Shown: positions 7,885 through 16,645, numbered from the stretch's first letter. The stretch is DNA of 38,094 nt from Flexilinea sp. (GCA_026645735.1 JAPKMT010000033.1:1-38094); one strand, 5' to 3'. Made by a program: numbers and translations. Notes: generated by a model from the letters alone, not told the origin.

Positions 7885-9141
7885 CTAAATAAATGGAATC
7901 GTTAAAGGACCTTCCGGTAAAATGCAGATCTTCCCTTGCGGTTTAATTTTCTTCACTGTCGCAGCAATCGAGTGAATAGGATCTAAAAAAGCTTTTCGGA
8001 TCAAATCATCATTCAATCCATCTGAATAAAAGAAAACCTTTGCCTTATGCAAAACTTCAGTGAGAATAATAACCTGCCATTCATCCTGTTCGGTTTGATG
8101 TGGCGAATTAATCCAATCGAACAAATCAGCAAGATTTTTTTCTTTAAATAATCTTTCTTTAAATAATCCATGATCAGGGAATCCTTCGCAGCATTCTGCT
8201 GCCATAATGATTGAACCGCCCGGTTTAACAATCTTGGCGGCTGCACTCATTCCTTTAACGGATTGATAAAGATTTAAATCCAGAGGATATCCTGAATTAG
8301 AAGTAATGACGCAGTCATAAGCTTCCGATACTTGAACCATCGATGTTTCTTTTGCGAATTTGCATCCCGCATCATGTGCTGTTTCCGGATCTCCGCAGAA
8401 AATACCGGTGATTTCCTGCCTGTTATTTGTAGTGACATTGACCAGAAATACTTTCCCGCAGTGCTTAATTATTTCATTCACTTCTTCATAAAAAGGATTC
8501 CCCTTCGTAATACCCCAGGTTGCATCGGACTGGGTGATCATTTCTCCGGAGTGATTGGCATAAATCGTTTTCCACCCTGCCATTCCAGGCATAATGGCTT
8601 TTCCGCCACCCGAAAAGCCTGCAAAAAAATGCGGCTCGATGAATCCAGTCAGTATCTTCAGATCGCATTCATAAAATTCACGATTGATCCAGATTTCATG
8701 ATGAAAAGAATCGTCTCCCAGGTAAATTTGAGATTCCATATTGTCGCTTTGATTTTGAATGATACGAAAGTTATCGACGATTTCCTCACCAAGCATTTTT
8801 CTTAATTCCTCTTGAGAGTTGGCCCTATGGGTTCCTAACGCATTAAATAGCCGGATATTTTCTTTGGGAATCATTTTTAACTGTTCCAAAATGACCGGAA
8901 GCAAGATTTTTGAAGGAGATGCGCGAGTGATATCACTGAATACAATTCCGACAGTCATATTTGCATCAACAATCAACGATGAAAGCGGTTTTGCATGAAT
9001 CGGATTTTCAAGTGCTTTCTTCAATTCTGCTTCGGGATGAACCATCCCTGGTCTGTCCTTCGTAGAAATTACGTCAACCTGAAACGAATCATCCAATTCA
9101 AAAAAAAGTTTTCCTTTTCCATATGCCAGTGAATATTCCAT
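7885..9141 (-). CDS. Nickel-dependent lactate racemase family protein (LarA homologue 1)
   Basis: A 418-residue protein of the LarA superfamily, which racemises or epimerises 2-hydroxyacids by hydride transfer on a nickel-pincer nucleotide. The key residues of Lactiplantibacillus LarA are present with matching spacing: His105 (GTHR), His171 (EPHFFAGFSGGGK), Lys181 and the Ni-ligand-position His197. DITR near residue 70 matches the substrate-arginine region. Family members act on lactate, malate, phenyllactate or aldonates, so the substrate cannot be read from this alone. The cofactor genes larB, larC and larE are not in the window. A strong GGAGGAG precedes the ATG. It is divergent from the RACo-type activator, with 660 bases between. 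Confidence 0.9.
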   Translation of the reverse strand: MEYSLAYGKGKLFFELDDSFQVDVISTKDRPGMVHPEAELKKALENPIHAKPLSSLIVDANMTVGIVFSDITRASPSKILLPVILEQLKMIPKENIRLFNALGTHRANSQEELRKMLGEEIVDNFRIIQNQSDNMESQIYLGDDSFHHEIWINREFYECDLKILTGFIEPHFFAGFSGGGKAIMPGMAGWKTIYANHSGEMITQSDATWGITKGNPFYEEVNEIIKHCGKVFLVNVTTNNRQEITGIFCGDPETAHDAGCKFAKETSMVQVSEAYDCVITSNSGYPLDLNLYQSVKGMSAAAKIVKPGGSIIMAAECCEGFPDHGLFKERLFKEKNLADLFDWINSPHQTEQDEWQVIILTEVLHKAKVFFYSDGLNDDLIRKAFLDPIHSIAATVKKIKPQGKICILPEGPLTIPFI

Positions 9142-9409
9142 CTTTCTCCTCCAATATCAATAAGATGAATTATTTCTCATTTTTTTCCCAGAAATCGTGA
9201 GGTGTTAATTTAATAATAATCCAGATATTTCAGCGATTCGAAATATGATAGGATCATGTGAAGTTTTTGGCAAGTGTTATAACCAAACGCATTTTTCTGA
9301 TCGGGAAAAAAGTTGGGATGATTGGTAAAATTCAGTTCATCTTAGCAGTATTCAATGTTCTTGTTTGGTATTTTTTATCTGCCTTATAATATTTCACTTA
9401 CAATAAAAA

Positions 9410-9444
9410 TGAGGAAACTATCCAAATACGATAGTTTCCTCATC
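9410..9444 (-). terminator. Perfect 14-bp hairpin, terminator-like on the minus strand
   Basis: Bases 9410-9423 and 9431-9444 are exact reverse complements around a seven-base loop. On the minus strand the stem is followed by TTTTTATT, which makes an intrinsic terminator. No gene of normal size lies upstream on that strand. The only frame is about 19 codons (roughly 9467-9523) without a ribosome site, so the terminator looks orphaned or belongs to a small RNA or decayed gene. Confidence 0.55.
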
Positions 9445-9550
9445 TGAAAACAGGCTGATCGATTCCTTAGGAGGTAATTTTATCATTCAACCTGATAATC
9501 ACAATTAAAACAATATAACACATTTTTTTTTCGATTCTTAACGATAATGA

Positions 9551-9673
9551 TCAGCGATTCGAAAAATGGGGAGAATTATTTGTTGTTTTGTTTTTGCGCG
9601 GAGCGTAAAAACAACACAACAACAAATTTTCTCTTTTTTCTCAAAAGGCTTTTCCAAATTTCGAATTACTGGA
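9551..9673 (-). repeat. Palindromic repeat element, copy 1 (inverted relative to copy 2)
   Basis: About 123 bases whose reverse complement closely matches 11729-11854. Its outer ends carry ATTCGAAA and TTTCGAAT. The centre is a long imperfect hairpin with core TTTTTGCGC (9591-9599), loop GGA and GCGTAAAAA (9603-9611), flanked by TTGTTG-rich arms. The two copies are almost identical over about 65 bases of the half next to RACo. The form resembles a small non-autonomous mobile element or a dispersed palindromic repeat. It holds no gene. Confidence 0.75.
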
Positions 9674-9803
9674 TAATGATCTGAAACAAGAATTTTGCAA
9701 TCATCTATCCACCAAATGAAGTTTTCTCTTGTCTAAAGTCCTTTTCATAGGATGGTAAAAATGGAGTACAGATTCTGATTTTTTAGAAAGAAAAATATAA
9801 AAA

Positions 9804-11645
9804 ATGATTCATTCTTTTGAAACCAACAAACCGTTATTTAGCATCGATTGGCAGCCCATCGGTTTAAAAACGGCCGGACAAACACAGCAGACGCTCCTTG
9901 CCGCCGCCCAATCAGCAGGAATTCATCTGGTCGCATTCTGTGGCGGTAGCGGTAATTGCGGATCCTGCAGAATTCGACTGATAAAAGGGATTTTGACACC
10001 AGTCACTGATACAGAACGATCCCATCTCTCCGCGGAAGAATTTGCACTTGGTTTCCGTTTGGCATGTCAGGTGTACCCATTGTCCGATTTGAAAATCGAT
10101 ATTCCCCCATCAACACTCACGACAGAACAAAGGCTGCAGTTGGAAGGAGAAGATAAGAATTCTGCGTATAATCCTCTGACCTGTCCAGTTCAATCGATTA
10201 ATCTTCAATTGGATGAACCTACCATTGCAGATAATTGTGCAGATTCAATCCGTTTAAAACAGATGCTCAAGAAGCATGGTATCCACATCTCCTGTATCCA
10301 CCATCAGCTCCTGCATTCGATATCGGACATCATAAGGGAACTGAAATGGGATTTACAGGTGATTCTGCGAGAATCGGAAGTCGTCGCCCTCCTGAAAAAA
10401 GACTCAGCTTCACTCGGGTTAGCAATCGATATCGGCACAACAAAAATTGCCGCATATTTGATCGATCTGAAAACCGGTTTTATCCTGTCAAAAAAAGGAG
10501 AAATGAATCCGCAGATCAGCTATGGTGAAGATATTATCAGCAGAATCGCTTATGCCAATATGAATGTTGATGGCAGAGCAGTCCTTCATAAATGCTTAAT
10601 TCAGACCATTAATCAAATGATCCGGAATTTGTGTGCAGAAATTCATGCCATTCCTGATCAAATTATCGAAATTGTCTTTGTCGGTAACACGGTAATTCAT
10701 CATTTAGTCTGCAATTTTCCAGTTCGGCAATTGGGACGTTATCCATTTGTGGCTGCTGTTTCAGATCCGCTCAATCTCTCAGCTTTGGATCTTGGTTTGG
10801 AAACATCACCCGGCGCTGCTGTTTATCTTCCTCCAAATATTGCCGGTTACGTTGGGTCAGATCATATTTCCATGCTGATTGGTACCAATAGTGATCTATG
10901 TCATAAAACCAGAATCGCTCTCGACATCGGTACTAATACAGAAATCAGTTTGATTCACCAAGGGAAAATCTACTCCTGTTCATGCGCTTCCGGGCCTGCA
11001 TTTGAAGGTGCTCACATCAGTTGCGGAATGAGAGCTGCTGAAGGTGCAATCGAAAGAGTCCAAATATCAGATGATATGCTTCAATATAAAACTATTTCTG
11101 ACAAACCTCCTATTGGTTTCTGTGGATCAGGAATTTTAGATATTGTTGCGGCATTAAGAAAAGCAGGAGTAATTAGCACACGTGGGAATTTCGATCCACA
11201 ATGTAGCGGTGTTCAAAAAGCAGAACGCAATTATGAATACGTTGTCATATCCAAAGAGAATTCGATTTCCGGAAAAGCAATAACGGTTACCAGGGCGGAT
11301 ATCAATGAGATTATTTTAGCAAAAAGTGCAATAAGAACAGGTATTGAAATACTTCTCATGACAGCAGGCATTCAATATGATCAAATCGAAGAATTTATTG
11401 TAGCCGGTGCCTTTGGTACTTTTCTCGACATAAATAGTGCTGTGACCATCGGAATGTTTCCTGAAATTAATCCGGAAAAATTTCAACAGGTAGGAAATGC
11501 TGCAGGAACAGGTGCCCGCGCATTATTGTTATCTACTGATATTCGAAAGCGCTGCGAGCAATTATCACAGCGAATTAAATATGTGGAACTATCCACTTTT
11601 CCAAATTTCAATGATATTCTTGTATCCTGGATGCATCTCACTTGA
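9804..11645 (+). CDS. RACo-type reductive activator of corrinoid proteins
   Basis: A 613-residue protein. The N-terminal ~100 residues form a [2Fe-2S] ferredoxin domain with Cys46, Cys52, Cys55 and Cys88 (FCGGSGNCGSC then LACQV). A linker leads to an ASKHA ATPase domain with LGLAIDIGTTKIAAY (about residue 210) and ALDIGTNTEISLI (about 372), plus GPAFEGAHISCGMRAAEGAIERV. Such proteins use ATP to drive low-potential electrons onto inactive Co(II) corrinoid and restore Co(I). Its likely client is the corrinoid protein at 37406-38041, some 26 kb away, as no other is in the window. It is a single gene between two inverted repeat copies. The ribosome site is weak (AGAAAG). Confidence 0.92.
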   Translation: MIHSFETNKPLFSIDWQPIGLKTAGQTQQTLLAAAQSAGIHLVAFCGGSGNCGSCRIRLIKGILTPVTDTERSHLSAEEFALGFRLACQVYPLSDLKIDIPPSTLTTEQRLQLEGEDKNSAYNPLTCPVQSINLQLDEPTIADNCADSIRLKQMLKKHGIHISCIHHQLLHSISDIIRELKWDLQVILRESEVVALLKKDSASLGLAIDIGTTKIAAYLIDLKTGFILSKKGEMNPQISYGEDIISRIAYANMNVDGRAVLHKCLIQTINQMIRNLCAEIHAIPDQIIEIVFVGNTVIHHLVCNFPVRQLGRYPFVAAVSDPLNLSALDLGLETSPGAAVYLPPNIAGYVGSDHISMLIGTNSDLCHKTRIALDIGTNTEISLIHQGKIYSCSCASGPAFEGAHISCGMRAAEGAIERVQISDDMLQYKTISDKPPIGFCGSGILDIVAALRKAGVISTRGNFDPQCSGVQKAERNYEYVVISKENSISGKAITVTRADINEIILAKSAIRTGIEILLMTAGIQYDQIEEFIVAGAFGTFLDINSAVTIGMFPEINPEKFQQVGNAAGTGARALLLSTDIRKRCEQLSQRIKYVELSTFPNFNDILVSWMHLT

Positions 11646-11663
11646 CTTGACATATGAAAAAAA

Positions 11664-11695
11664 GTGAACTCTTTGATAATAATCAAGATGTTCAC
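11664..11695 (-). terminator. Hairpin just after the RACo-type gene, terminator-like on the minus strand
   Basis: GTGAAC (11664-11669) pairs with GTTCAC (11690-11695), and an inner TTGAT/ATCAA pairing continues the stem past a three-base internal loop. The T-run needed for intrinsic termination follows on the minus strand, so it would stop transcripts entering the RACo-type gene in antisense. On the plus strand it may only stabilise the mRNA end. Confidence 0.35.
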
Positions 11696-11728
11696 AAAAT
11701 TTTCTGAATACAAGTTTGCAGATTCATT

Positions 11729-11854
11729 TCCAGTAATTCGAAATTTGGAAAAGTCTTTTGAGGAAAAAGAGAAAAATTGTTGTTGAGTTGTTTTTGCGCG
11801 GAGCGCAAAAACAACTCAACAACAATTAATCCCTCTCATATTTCGAATTGTTGA
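11729..11854 (+). repeat. Palindromic repeat element, copy 2
   Basis: About 126 bases matching the reverse complement of 9551-9673. The ends carry AATTCGAAAT and ATTTCGAATT as terminal inverted repeats. The centre is a perfect hairpin: 24 bases at 11776-11799 pair exactly with 11803-11826 around the loop GGA. Together the copies bracket the RACo-type gene in inverted orientation. The hairpin could also act as a bidirectional terminator, with T-runs on both strands, but the shared sequence extends well beyond the hairpin, which favours a repeat family. Confidence 0.8.
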
Positions 11855-11890
11855 TTCATTTCTTATGACAAAAGGTCAATAAACATTCTC

Positions 11891-12820
11891 ATGGAATTTT
11901 CAGAAATCTTTAAAACAACATTTTCTTTATTTTTACTGATTACTGTCGGTTACCTCTCAAGAAAAAAGAAAGTAATCAATGACCAGGCAACTATCGATTT
12001 TTCTCGATTTTTAATAAAAATACTGTTTCCTATTTATCTTTTTCAAGCTGCAAGTACTTATATGACGCGAGCTTATGTCTTAACCGCTCCGATTTATTTC
12101 CTTGTCAATTTTGTTTTATTAATCATTCTGTATTTTCTTTCAAAACCGCTGGCAAAATTTTTCCGGATCAGTCCGGAAAGAGAATCCACGTTTCGATTAT
12201 GTTCAATCATGGGCAACACTGGATTTTTTGGATTGATTTTTGCTGCAAGTTTTTATGGACCGCAAGGTATTGTTGCAGCCACGCTTTATGATTTCGGTGG
12301 AACAATTCCATTTTTCCTGATTCTCATTCCATCGCTCTTCCAAAAAGAACATCATGGAAATATTTTGAAAATATTCAAAGAACCAAATATAATCGCTGTA
12401 ATATTTGGAATGATCATTGGAATCCTTGGTTTTAAAATACCAGAATTTTTATCACCGGCATTTGAGATGGTCAGCCGAATCACATTGCCGCTCGCTTTGA
12501 TTATGTGCGGATCCCAATTGGCTGGAATCCGGACTTTCTCCGGTCATAAATACTCACAAGTTTGGTCCCTTATTTTTATTAAAATGTTTCTTTCGCCATT
12601 AATTATTTTCGGATTGGTTTGGTTCCTTCCACTTGAACCCTTAATGAAACAATTTGTCATTCTGGATGCTGCGATGCCAACCGGTATTTCCATGGTAAAT
12701 TTTTCAAAAGCCTTTGATCAAGATTCAGATTTCGCTGCAATCAGTATCTTCAGCACTACGACAATTGCCCTACTGTGGCTTCCTGCATTAATGATTGGAC
12801 TCTCATCATTAATTCTTTAA
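11891..12820 (+). CDS. AEC-family (auxin efflux carrier-like) permease
   Basis: A 309-residue very hydrophobic protein with about ten membrane helices. The first is at roughly residues 5-22 and is followed by a SRKKK cytoplasmic loop. The mid-protein stretch SIMGNTGFFGLIFAASFYG and the C-terminal LDAAMPTGISMVNFSKAF are characteristic of the AEC family, which moves small organic acids such as malate or malonate in bacteria. Export or uptake of a carboxylate would suit the sugar-acid genes nearby, but direction and substrate are unknown. The ribosome site is poor. It ends about 230 bases before the LacI-type regulator. Confidence 0.85.
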   Translation: MEFSEIFKTTFSLFLLITVGYLSRKKKVINDQATIDFSRFLIKILFPIYLFQAASTYMTRAYVLTAPIYFLVNFVLLIILYFLSKPLAKFFRISPERESTFRLCSIMGNTGFFGLIFAASFYGPQGIVAATLYDFGGTIPFFLILIPSLFQKEHHGNILKIFKEPNIIAVIFGMIIGILGFKIPEFLSPAFEMVSRITLPLALIMCGSQLAGIRTFSGHKYSQVWSLIFIKMFLSPLIIFGLVWFLPLEPLMKQFVILDAAMPTGISMVNFSKAFDQDSDFAAISIFSTTTIALLWLPALMIGLSSLIL

Positions 12821-12841
12821 TTAATTCCAATATTTCTGATA

Positions 12842-12888
12842 TTTGAAATTTTCAAACAATTATTTGAAATATTTCAAAATATTGTTTG
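12842..12888. promoter_or_regulatory. Tandem TTTGAAA palindromes: candidate operator of the LacI-type regulator
   Basis: A 15-base palindrome TTTGAAATTTTCAAA (12842-12856) is followed by a 36-base near-perfect palindrome (12853-12888). The centre of the latter, TTTGAAATATTTCAAA (12863-12878), is exact, and its arms start CAAACAAT and end ATTGTTTG. It lies between the AEC permease and the LacI-type gene. It is not followed by a T-run on the plus strand, so it is not a normal terminator. A regulator site fits the position, but the lack of the usual central CG of LacI operators argues for caution. Confidence 0.45.
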
Positions 12889-12995
12889 ACCATTTACTCC
12901 TGATTTCTCTAAATTTATGTGCTCAATTTGATGTAAGATTCAATTTCATGAAGGAATTGTGATGAAAGTCACATCCATTAATCTGATTATTTCGC

Positions 12996-13001
12996 TATAA
13001 T
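12996..13001 (+). promoter_or_regulatory. Possible -10 element of the regulator/operon promoter
   Basis: A perfect TATAAT lies about 50 bases before the LacI-type start codon and downstream of the palindromes at 12842-12888. I could not find a good -35 16-18 bases upstream, so an activator or a weak promoter is possible. Confidence 0.3.
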
Positions 13002-13051
13002 AATTTTGAAGAGAATTTCTGAAATTGTCTGAAATTTTCAAAATGGATTTT

Positions 13052-14080
13052 ATGAAAATCACACTGAAGGAAATAGCAAAAGAAGCTGGTGTCTCCCAAT
13101 CAACGATTTCCAGGATGGTTACTGGAAATGCGACTGTCAGCTATGAATTGGAACAAAAAGTATTACTGGCATCTCAAAAATTAGGTGTTGAATTTCCAAA
13201 AAAAACCGATCATCGGAACAACCATCGCGAATTTTCAAAAGTAATCGGTCTTCTTGTAGCGGATTTGTCGAATCCATATTTTCTTGAAATCATGCGCGGT
13301 GTCACCAGTGAAGCAAAAATTTTGGATTATGGTGTACAGATCTTTGAAACAAATGAAGATATTCAGTTCGAAGAGGAAACTTTTCGTTCCATCGGAAATT
13401 TCGATTTATCAGGTTTGATTTTATGCGCTTCGAGAATTTCTGACACACGTTTATTGAATTTTTATCATCAATGCAATCTGCCTATGGTACTCGTCAATCG
13501 ATACATCAAAGATCCATCAATCTGCTGTATAACGGTTGATTATCACAAATCGATGTTCCAGGCTACAACTCACCTTATTAATTTAGGACATAAAAAAATA
13601 GCCTATCTATCCGGACCTTCCAAGAGTGATACTTCGCTTAATCGAAGAAGCGGCGTTGAGGATGCTCTGACACAAGTAAATCTTAATCTGGATCCGGATT
13701 TATGCCCTGGCAGTTTTCCAAACGTTGAAGGCGGTTTTCAGGCAATGATATCTTTATTGACATTGCCAGAGACAAAACGTCCCACTGCTATCTTAGCCTA
13801 TAATGATCTGATAGCAGTCGGCGCATTGAGGGCTATACGCATGAAAGGTCTGAGAGTACCTGAAGATATATCCGTAATTGGCATCGATAATATTTATCTG
13901 ACGACCCACACGAACCCACCATTAACGACGATTTCCCCTCCGAAAGTGCAAATTGGCGCATTAGCTATGCGAACTATTTACCGTATGAATATCGGTGATT
14001 ATGAAAAAGGGGAGGGTTATATGGAAATCGATGCACCTTTGACCTTGAGATATTCAACGGGTCCAGTCCCTGTAACTTGA
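13052..14080 (+). CDS. LacI-family transcriptional regulator
   Basis: A 342-residue regulator. The N-terminal helix-turn-helix LKEIAKEAGVSQSTISRMVTG is followed by the hinge helix region and, from about residue 60, a periplasmic-binding-protein-like sensor domain (VIGLLVADLSNPYFLEIMRGV, then AILAYNDLIAVGALRA and DISVIGIDN). The ATG at 13052 puts MKITLKEIA at the family's usual start and has TGGA close upstream. In-frame starts at 13043 (ATG) and 13025 (TTG) would add 3 or 9 residues and cannot be excluded. As first gene of the 25-kb cluster, it most likely responds to a sugar or sugar-acid inducer and controls the importer and catabolic genes. Confidence 0.93.
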   Translation: MKITLKEIAKEAGVSQSTISRMVTGNATVSYELEQKVLLASQKLGVEFPKKTDHRNNHREFSKVIGLLVADLSNPYFLEIMRGVTSEAKILDYGVQIFETNEDIQFEEETFRSIGNFDLSGLILCASRISDTRLLNFYHQCNLPMVLVNRYIKDPSICCITVDYHKSMFQATTHLINLGHKKIAYLSGPSKSDTSLNRRSGVEDALTQVNLNLDPDLCPGSFPNVEGGFQAMISLLTLPETKRPTAILAYNDLIAVGALRAIRMKGLRVPEDISVIGIDNIYLTTHTNPPLTTISPPKVQIGALAMRTIYRMNIGDYEKGEGYMEIDAPLTLRYSTGPVPVT

Positions 14081-14143
14081 TTGCTTTCCTTTGAAATCAA
14101 TTTTATAAAAATATAGTCTGTTTTTTTTATTTTGGAGAAAAAA

Positions 14144-14599
14144 ATGGGAAAGAAAAAATTTGTTTTTGAAACTGATGGAAAAATTATTCGTTATCGCTAT
14201 CCAACACACATCAATGACCTGGCAATACCCCGAGAGGAAACGGCGTGTTCAGAGGTTTTCATGGTTCTACTGGATGAAAATGAAGCTCCTCCTTTTCATA
14301 AACATGATGATGCTGAACAAATATTTTTTATGATCCAGGGAAAAGGAAAATTAGAAGTTAAAGAGGATGGTTCCACTGAGTCCCTTTTTTATGAAATCAA
14401 CCCCGGACAAGTTATTCGAATTCCACCACACACCTGGCATCGCGTTACAGCGATCCAAAAAGAAGGTGTACGATATTTGTGTGTGGATTGCTTTCCAAAC
14501 GGGTTTAATGCGGATGAACCGACCTGGGATTCTCATGTAAGAAATTTGTGTGATCAACAAGGCTGGGATTTTAATTCAATTCGTGAGGATAGACGGTGA
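14144..14599 (+). CDS. Single-domain cupin protein
   Basis: A 151-residue small beta-barrel. The two cupin motifs are visible: HKHDDAEQIFFMIQGKG (metal-ligand type His, His, Glu) and PGQVIRIPPHTWHRV (the last metal His). The ATG at 14144 is chosen because GGAG at 14134-14137 lies six bases upstream; an apparent TTG start at 14132 overlaps that ribosome site. Cupins in sugar-acid clusters include isomerases, lyase-product converters and binding proteins. The substrate cannot be told. It sits between the regulator and the importer, so it probably acts on the imported sugar or its first product. Confidence 0.85.
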   Translation: MGKKKFVFETDGKIIRYRYPTHINDLAIPREETACSEVFMVLLDENEAPPFHKHDDAEQIFFMIQGKGKLEVKEDGSTESLFYEINPGQVIRIPPHTWHRVTAIQKEGVRYLCVDCFPNGFNADEPTWDSHVRNLCDQQGWDFNSIREDRR

Positions 14600-14668
14600 T
14601 TCAAAATCACGTCTTTAATAATTTGAAGTCGCACTTGACTTTAATAAAAGTTTTTTAGGAGGAAAAAA

Positions 14669-16597
14669 ATGACTCGAAGAAGTATTGTTATCGGATTACT
14701 ATTGACTTTTGTCTTAGTAATCGCTGCTGTCGGCGTCGTCTCCGCTGTTGAATACAGTGAAGCACCCATGCTGGCAGAAAAAGTCGCTGCCGGCGAGTTG
14801 CCCGCTCTCAAAGATCGTCTTCCGGAAGAACCACTTGTCGAAACCCCGCTTGAATCAGTCGGTGTTTATGGCGGTACGCTTCGTCGTGGAATTACCGGCC
14901 CGAATGATCACAACAGTTATGTCCGATGGATGTATGACTCACTCGTTCGTTTTTCACAGGACGGAACATCCACCTATCCTCATTTACTTAAAGCGCTGAC
15001 CCCCAGTGAGGATTATAAAGTCTGGACATTTGAAATGCTGAAAGGCGCGAAATGGTCTGACGGTTCACCTTTCACTTCAGCAGATATATTATTCTGGTTC
15101 AATGATGTATACAACAATCCGGAATTAAAACCCGCGAAATTACCCTGGTTATACAACTCGGATGGTTCGCTGGTCGAAGTAACGGCTCCGGATGATTATA
15201 CTGCGGTCTTTACCTGGAAAGATCCCATTACAACGGTTCCGATGGAAGTTGCAGCCATGGATAATCGTGACAACCTCATCCCGATGTTCCTTCCCTCTGC
15301 ATATTTAAAACAATTCCATGCGTCTTATACCGACGTTAATGCATTGAATGAAATGGCGAAAAAAGAATCCTTCGAAACCTGGAAACAATTATTCGAAAAT
15401 CGCCAGGCACCTTTTCGCAATCCTGCTCGCCCGGTTATGGCAGCCTGGATGTCGGTCACAACCATCAATGACCCGATTTATACGCTTGTCCGCAATCCGT
15501 ATTATCCGATTGTCGACACAGATGGTCAGCAGCTCCCTTACATTGATCAAATCAACTTCATTACCTATCAAAGTATCGATGCCCTGAACATGTCTGTAAT
15601 TCAAGGTGAATTGGATATGCAGGATCGCCATGTGATCATGCAAAACTACCCGGCATTGGTTGAAGAAGCTGAAAAGTCCGGGAAATACGATGTTCGCTTG
15701 TGGCCAACTTTTGGTGGCAATGACGCAGCACTGTCCATCAACTACTACTATGACAAAGATCCGGAATACATGAAACTGTTCCAAAACCATGACTTCCGTG
15801 TTGCTTTATCCATTGGTATTGATCGCGAAGAGATCATTCAGAGCGCTTTCCTGGGTGTTGGTGAAGCGAGACAACCAGTCCCAAGAAATACCAGCCCATA
15901 CTATCCGGGTGATGAGTATGCCTTCAAATATACAGAATACGATCAGGCGAAATCCAATGAGCTGCTCGATGGCCTTGGTCTGACAAAACGGGATGCCGAA
16001 GGATACCGTTTGATGCCGGATGGATCACGCTGTATGATTGAAATTGCCTATGCTCCGCAGTTCGCAAATTGGGGCGATATTGCCCAGATGGTTGCCGAGG
16101 ACTGGAAAGGAATCGGTATTGAGGGTGTCGTTGTAGAAAATGAACGAACCAACCATTTTGCAAAACGAGATTCCAATGAACTCATGACAGAAATTTGGAA
16201 TGAGGACACAACCGGATTCCCATTCACCGGAGCACCAAAATTTGATCCTCGTACAAGCCCGGGTGTCTGTATTGCAACTGCAGCCAGAACCTGGTTAAAT
16301 TCGAATGGTGCGGAAGGATATGAACCGAATGCTGATTTCAAACGCGTTATGGAAATTATCGATGAGGCGAAACATGTCGATCCGGAAAAACAGGCTGAAT
16401 TAGGAAAAGAATTATTCAGACTTTGGTCTGAAGGATGCTATGAAATCGGTCTTGTTGGTTTGACTCCATTGATCCAGGGTGTAGCAGTGATTAATGTGAA
16501 CCTGGTCAACGTTCCAGCAGCTGATACGCTTGGAAACGACTGGCCGCTCCGCACTCCGGGGAATGGTCGAACTGAACAATTCTATTTTGCAAAATAG
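14669..16597 (+). CDS. ABC transporter substrate-binding protein, OppA/DppA class (SBP family 5)
   Basis: A 642-residue exported binding protein. A signal peptide occupies about residues 1-27 (basic MTRRS, hydrophobic core, VVSA before the mature VEYSE). There is no lipobox cysteine, so it is not a lipoprotein. GGTLRRGI, the core pattern FEMLKGAKWSDGSPFTSADILFW and a late FRVALSIGIDREEI identify family 5. In Thermotogae and Chloroflexota such proteins often bind plant oligosaccharides rather than peptides. The downstream sugar genes suggest the same here, but ligand residues cannot be judged by eye. A very strong AGGAGG site precedes the ATG. A strong hairpin follows the stop, as often after highly expressed binding-protein genes. 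Confidence 0.93.
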   Translation: MTRRSIVIGLLLTFVLVIAAVGVVSAVEYSEAPMLAEKVAAGELPALKDRLPEEPLVETPLESVGVYGGTLRRGITGPNDHNSYVRWMYDSLVRFSQDGTSTYPHLLKALTPSEDYKVWTFEMLKGAKWSDGSPFTSADILFWFNDVYNNPELKPAKLPWLYNSDGSLVEVTAPDDYTAVFTWKDPITTVPMEVAAMDNRDNLIPMFLPSAYLKQFHASYTDVNALNEMAKKESFETWKQLFENRQAPFRNPARPVMAAWMSVTTINDPIYTLVRNPYYPIVDTDGQQLPYIDQINFITYQSIDALNMSVIQGELDMQDRHVIMQNYPALVEEAEKSGKYDVRLWPTFGGNDAALSINYYYDKDPEYMKLFQNHDFRVALSIGIDREEIIQSAFLGVGEARQPVPRNTSPYYPGDEYAFKYTEYDQAKSNELLDGLGLTKRDAEGYRLMPDGSRCMIEIAYAPQFANWGDIAQMVAEDWKGIGIEGVVVENERTNHFAKRDSNELMTEIWNEDTTGFPFTGAPKFDPRTSPGVCIATAARTWLNSNGAEGYEPNADFKRVMEIIDEAKHVDPEKQAELGKELFRLWSEGCYEIGLVGLTPLIQGVAVINVNLVNVPAADTLGNDWPLRTPGNGRTEQFYFAK

Positions 16598-16612
16598 AAA
16601 TTCCTGGTTATC

Positions 16613-16645
16613 ACACAGGTGGGTGGATCCCTCGCCCACCTGTGT
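16613..16645 (+). terminator. GC-rich hairpin between binding-protein and permease genes
   Basis: ACACAGGTGGG (16613-16623) pairs exactly with CCCACCTGTGT (16635-16645), an 11-bp stem only 15 bases after the binding-protein stop. The following bases are CTTTC rather than a full T-run. It is probably a partial terminator or an mRNA-stabilising stem that keeps binding-protein expression above that of the membrane subunits. Confidence 0.65.

Larger units (their letters stand above)
9142..9803. other. Long divergent intergenic region with hairpin and repeat element
   Basis: This 660-base gap separates the LarA homologue from the RACo-type gene. It contains a perfect hairpin at 9410-9444 and repeat copy 1 at 9551-9673, annotated separately. 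A sequence at about 9230-9255 resembles one end of that repeat (TCAGCGATTCGAAA followed by ATG and GGA) and may be a decayed fragment. No gene of normal size is visible. Confidence 0.5.

Noticed and set aside
8332-8805. Plus-strand open frame of 157 codons
   Set aside because: It lies wholly antisense to the well-supported LarA homologue at 7885-9141, has no ribosome site and a Cys/Phe-rich composition typical of a shadow.
9551-11854. Insertion sequence or CRISPR array around the activator gene
   Set aside because: No transposase, no short direct-repeat array and no cas gene are present; only two inverted palindromic copies are seen.
15389-15790. Minus-strand open frame of 133 codons inside the binding-protein gene
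   Set aside because: Antisense to a highly conserved family-5 binding protein, with no start signals and no neighbours on that strand.
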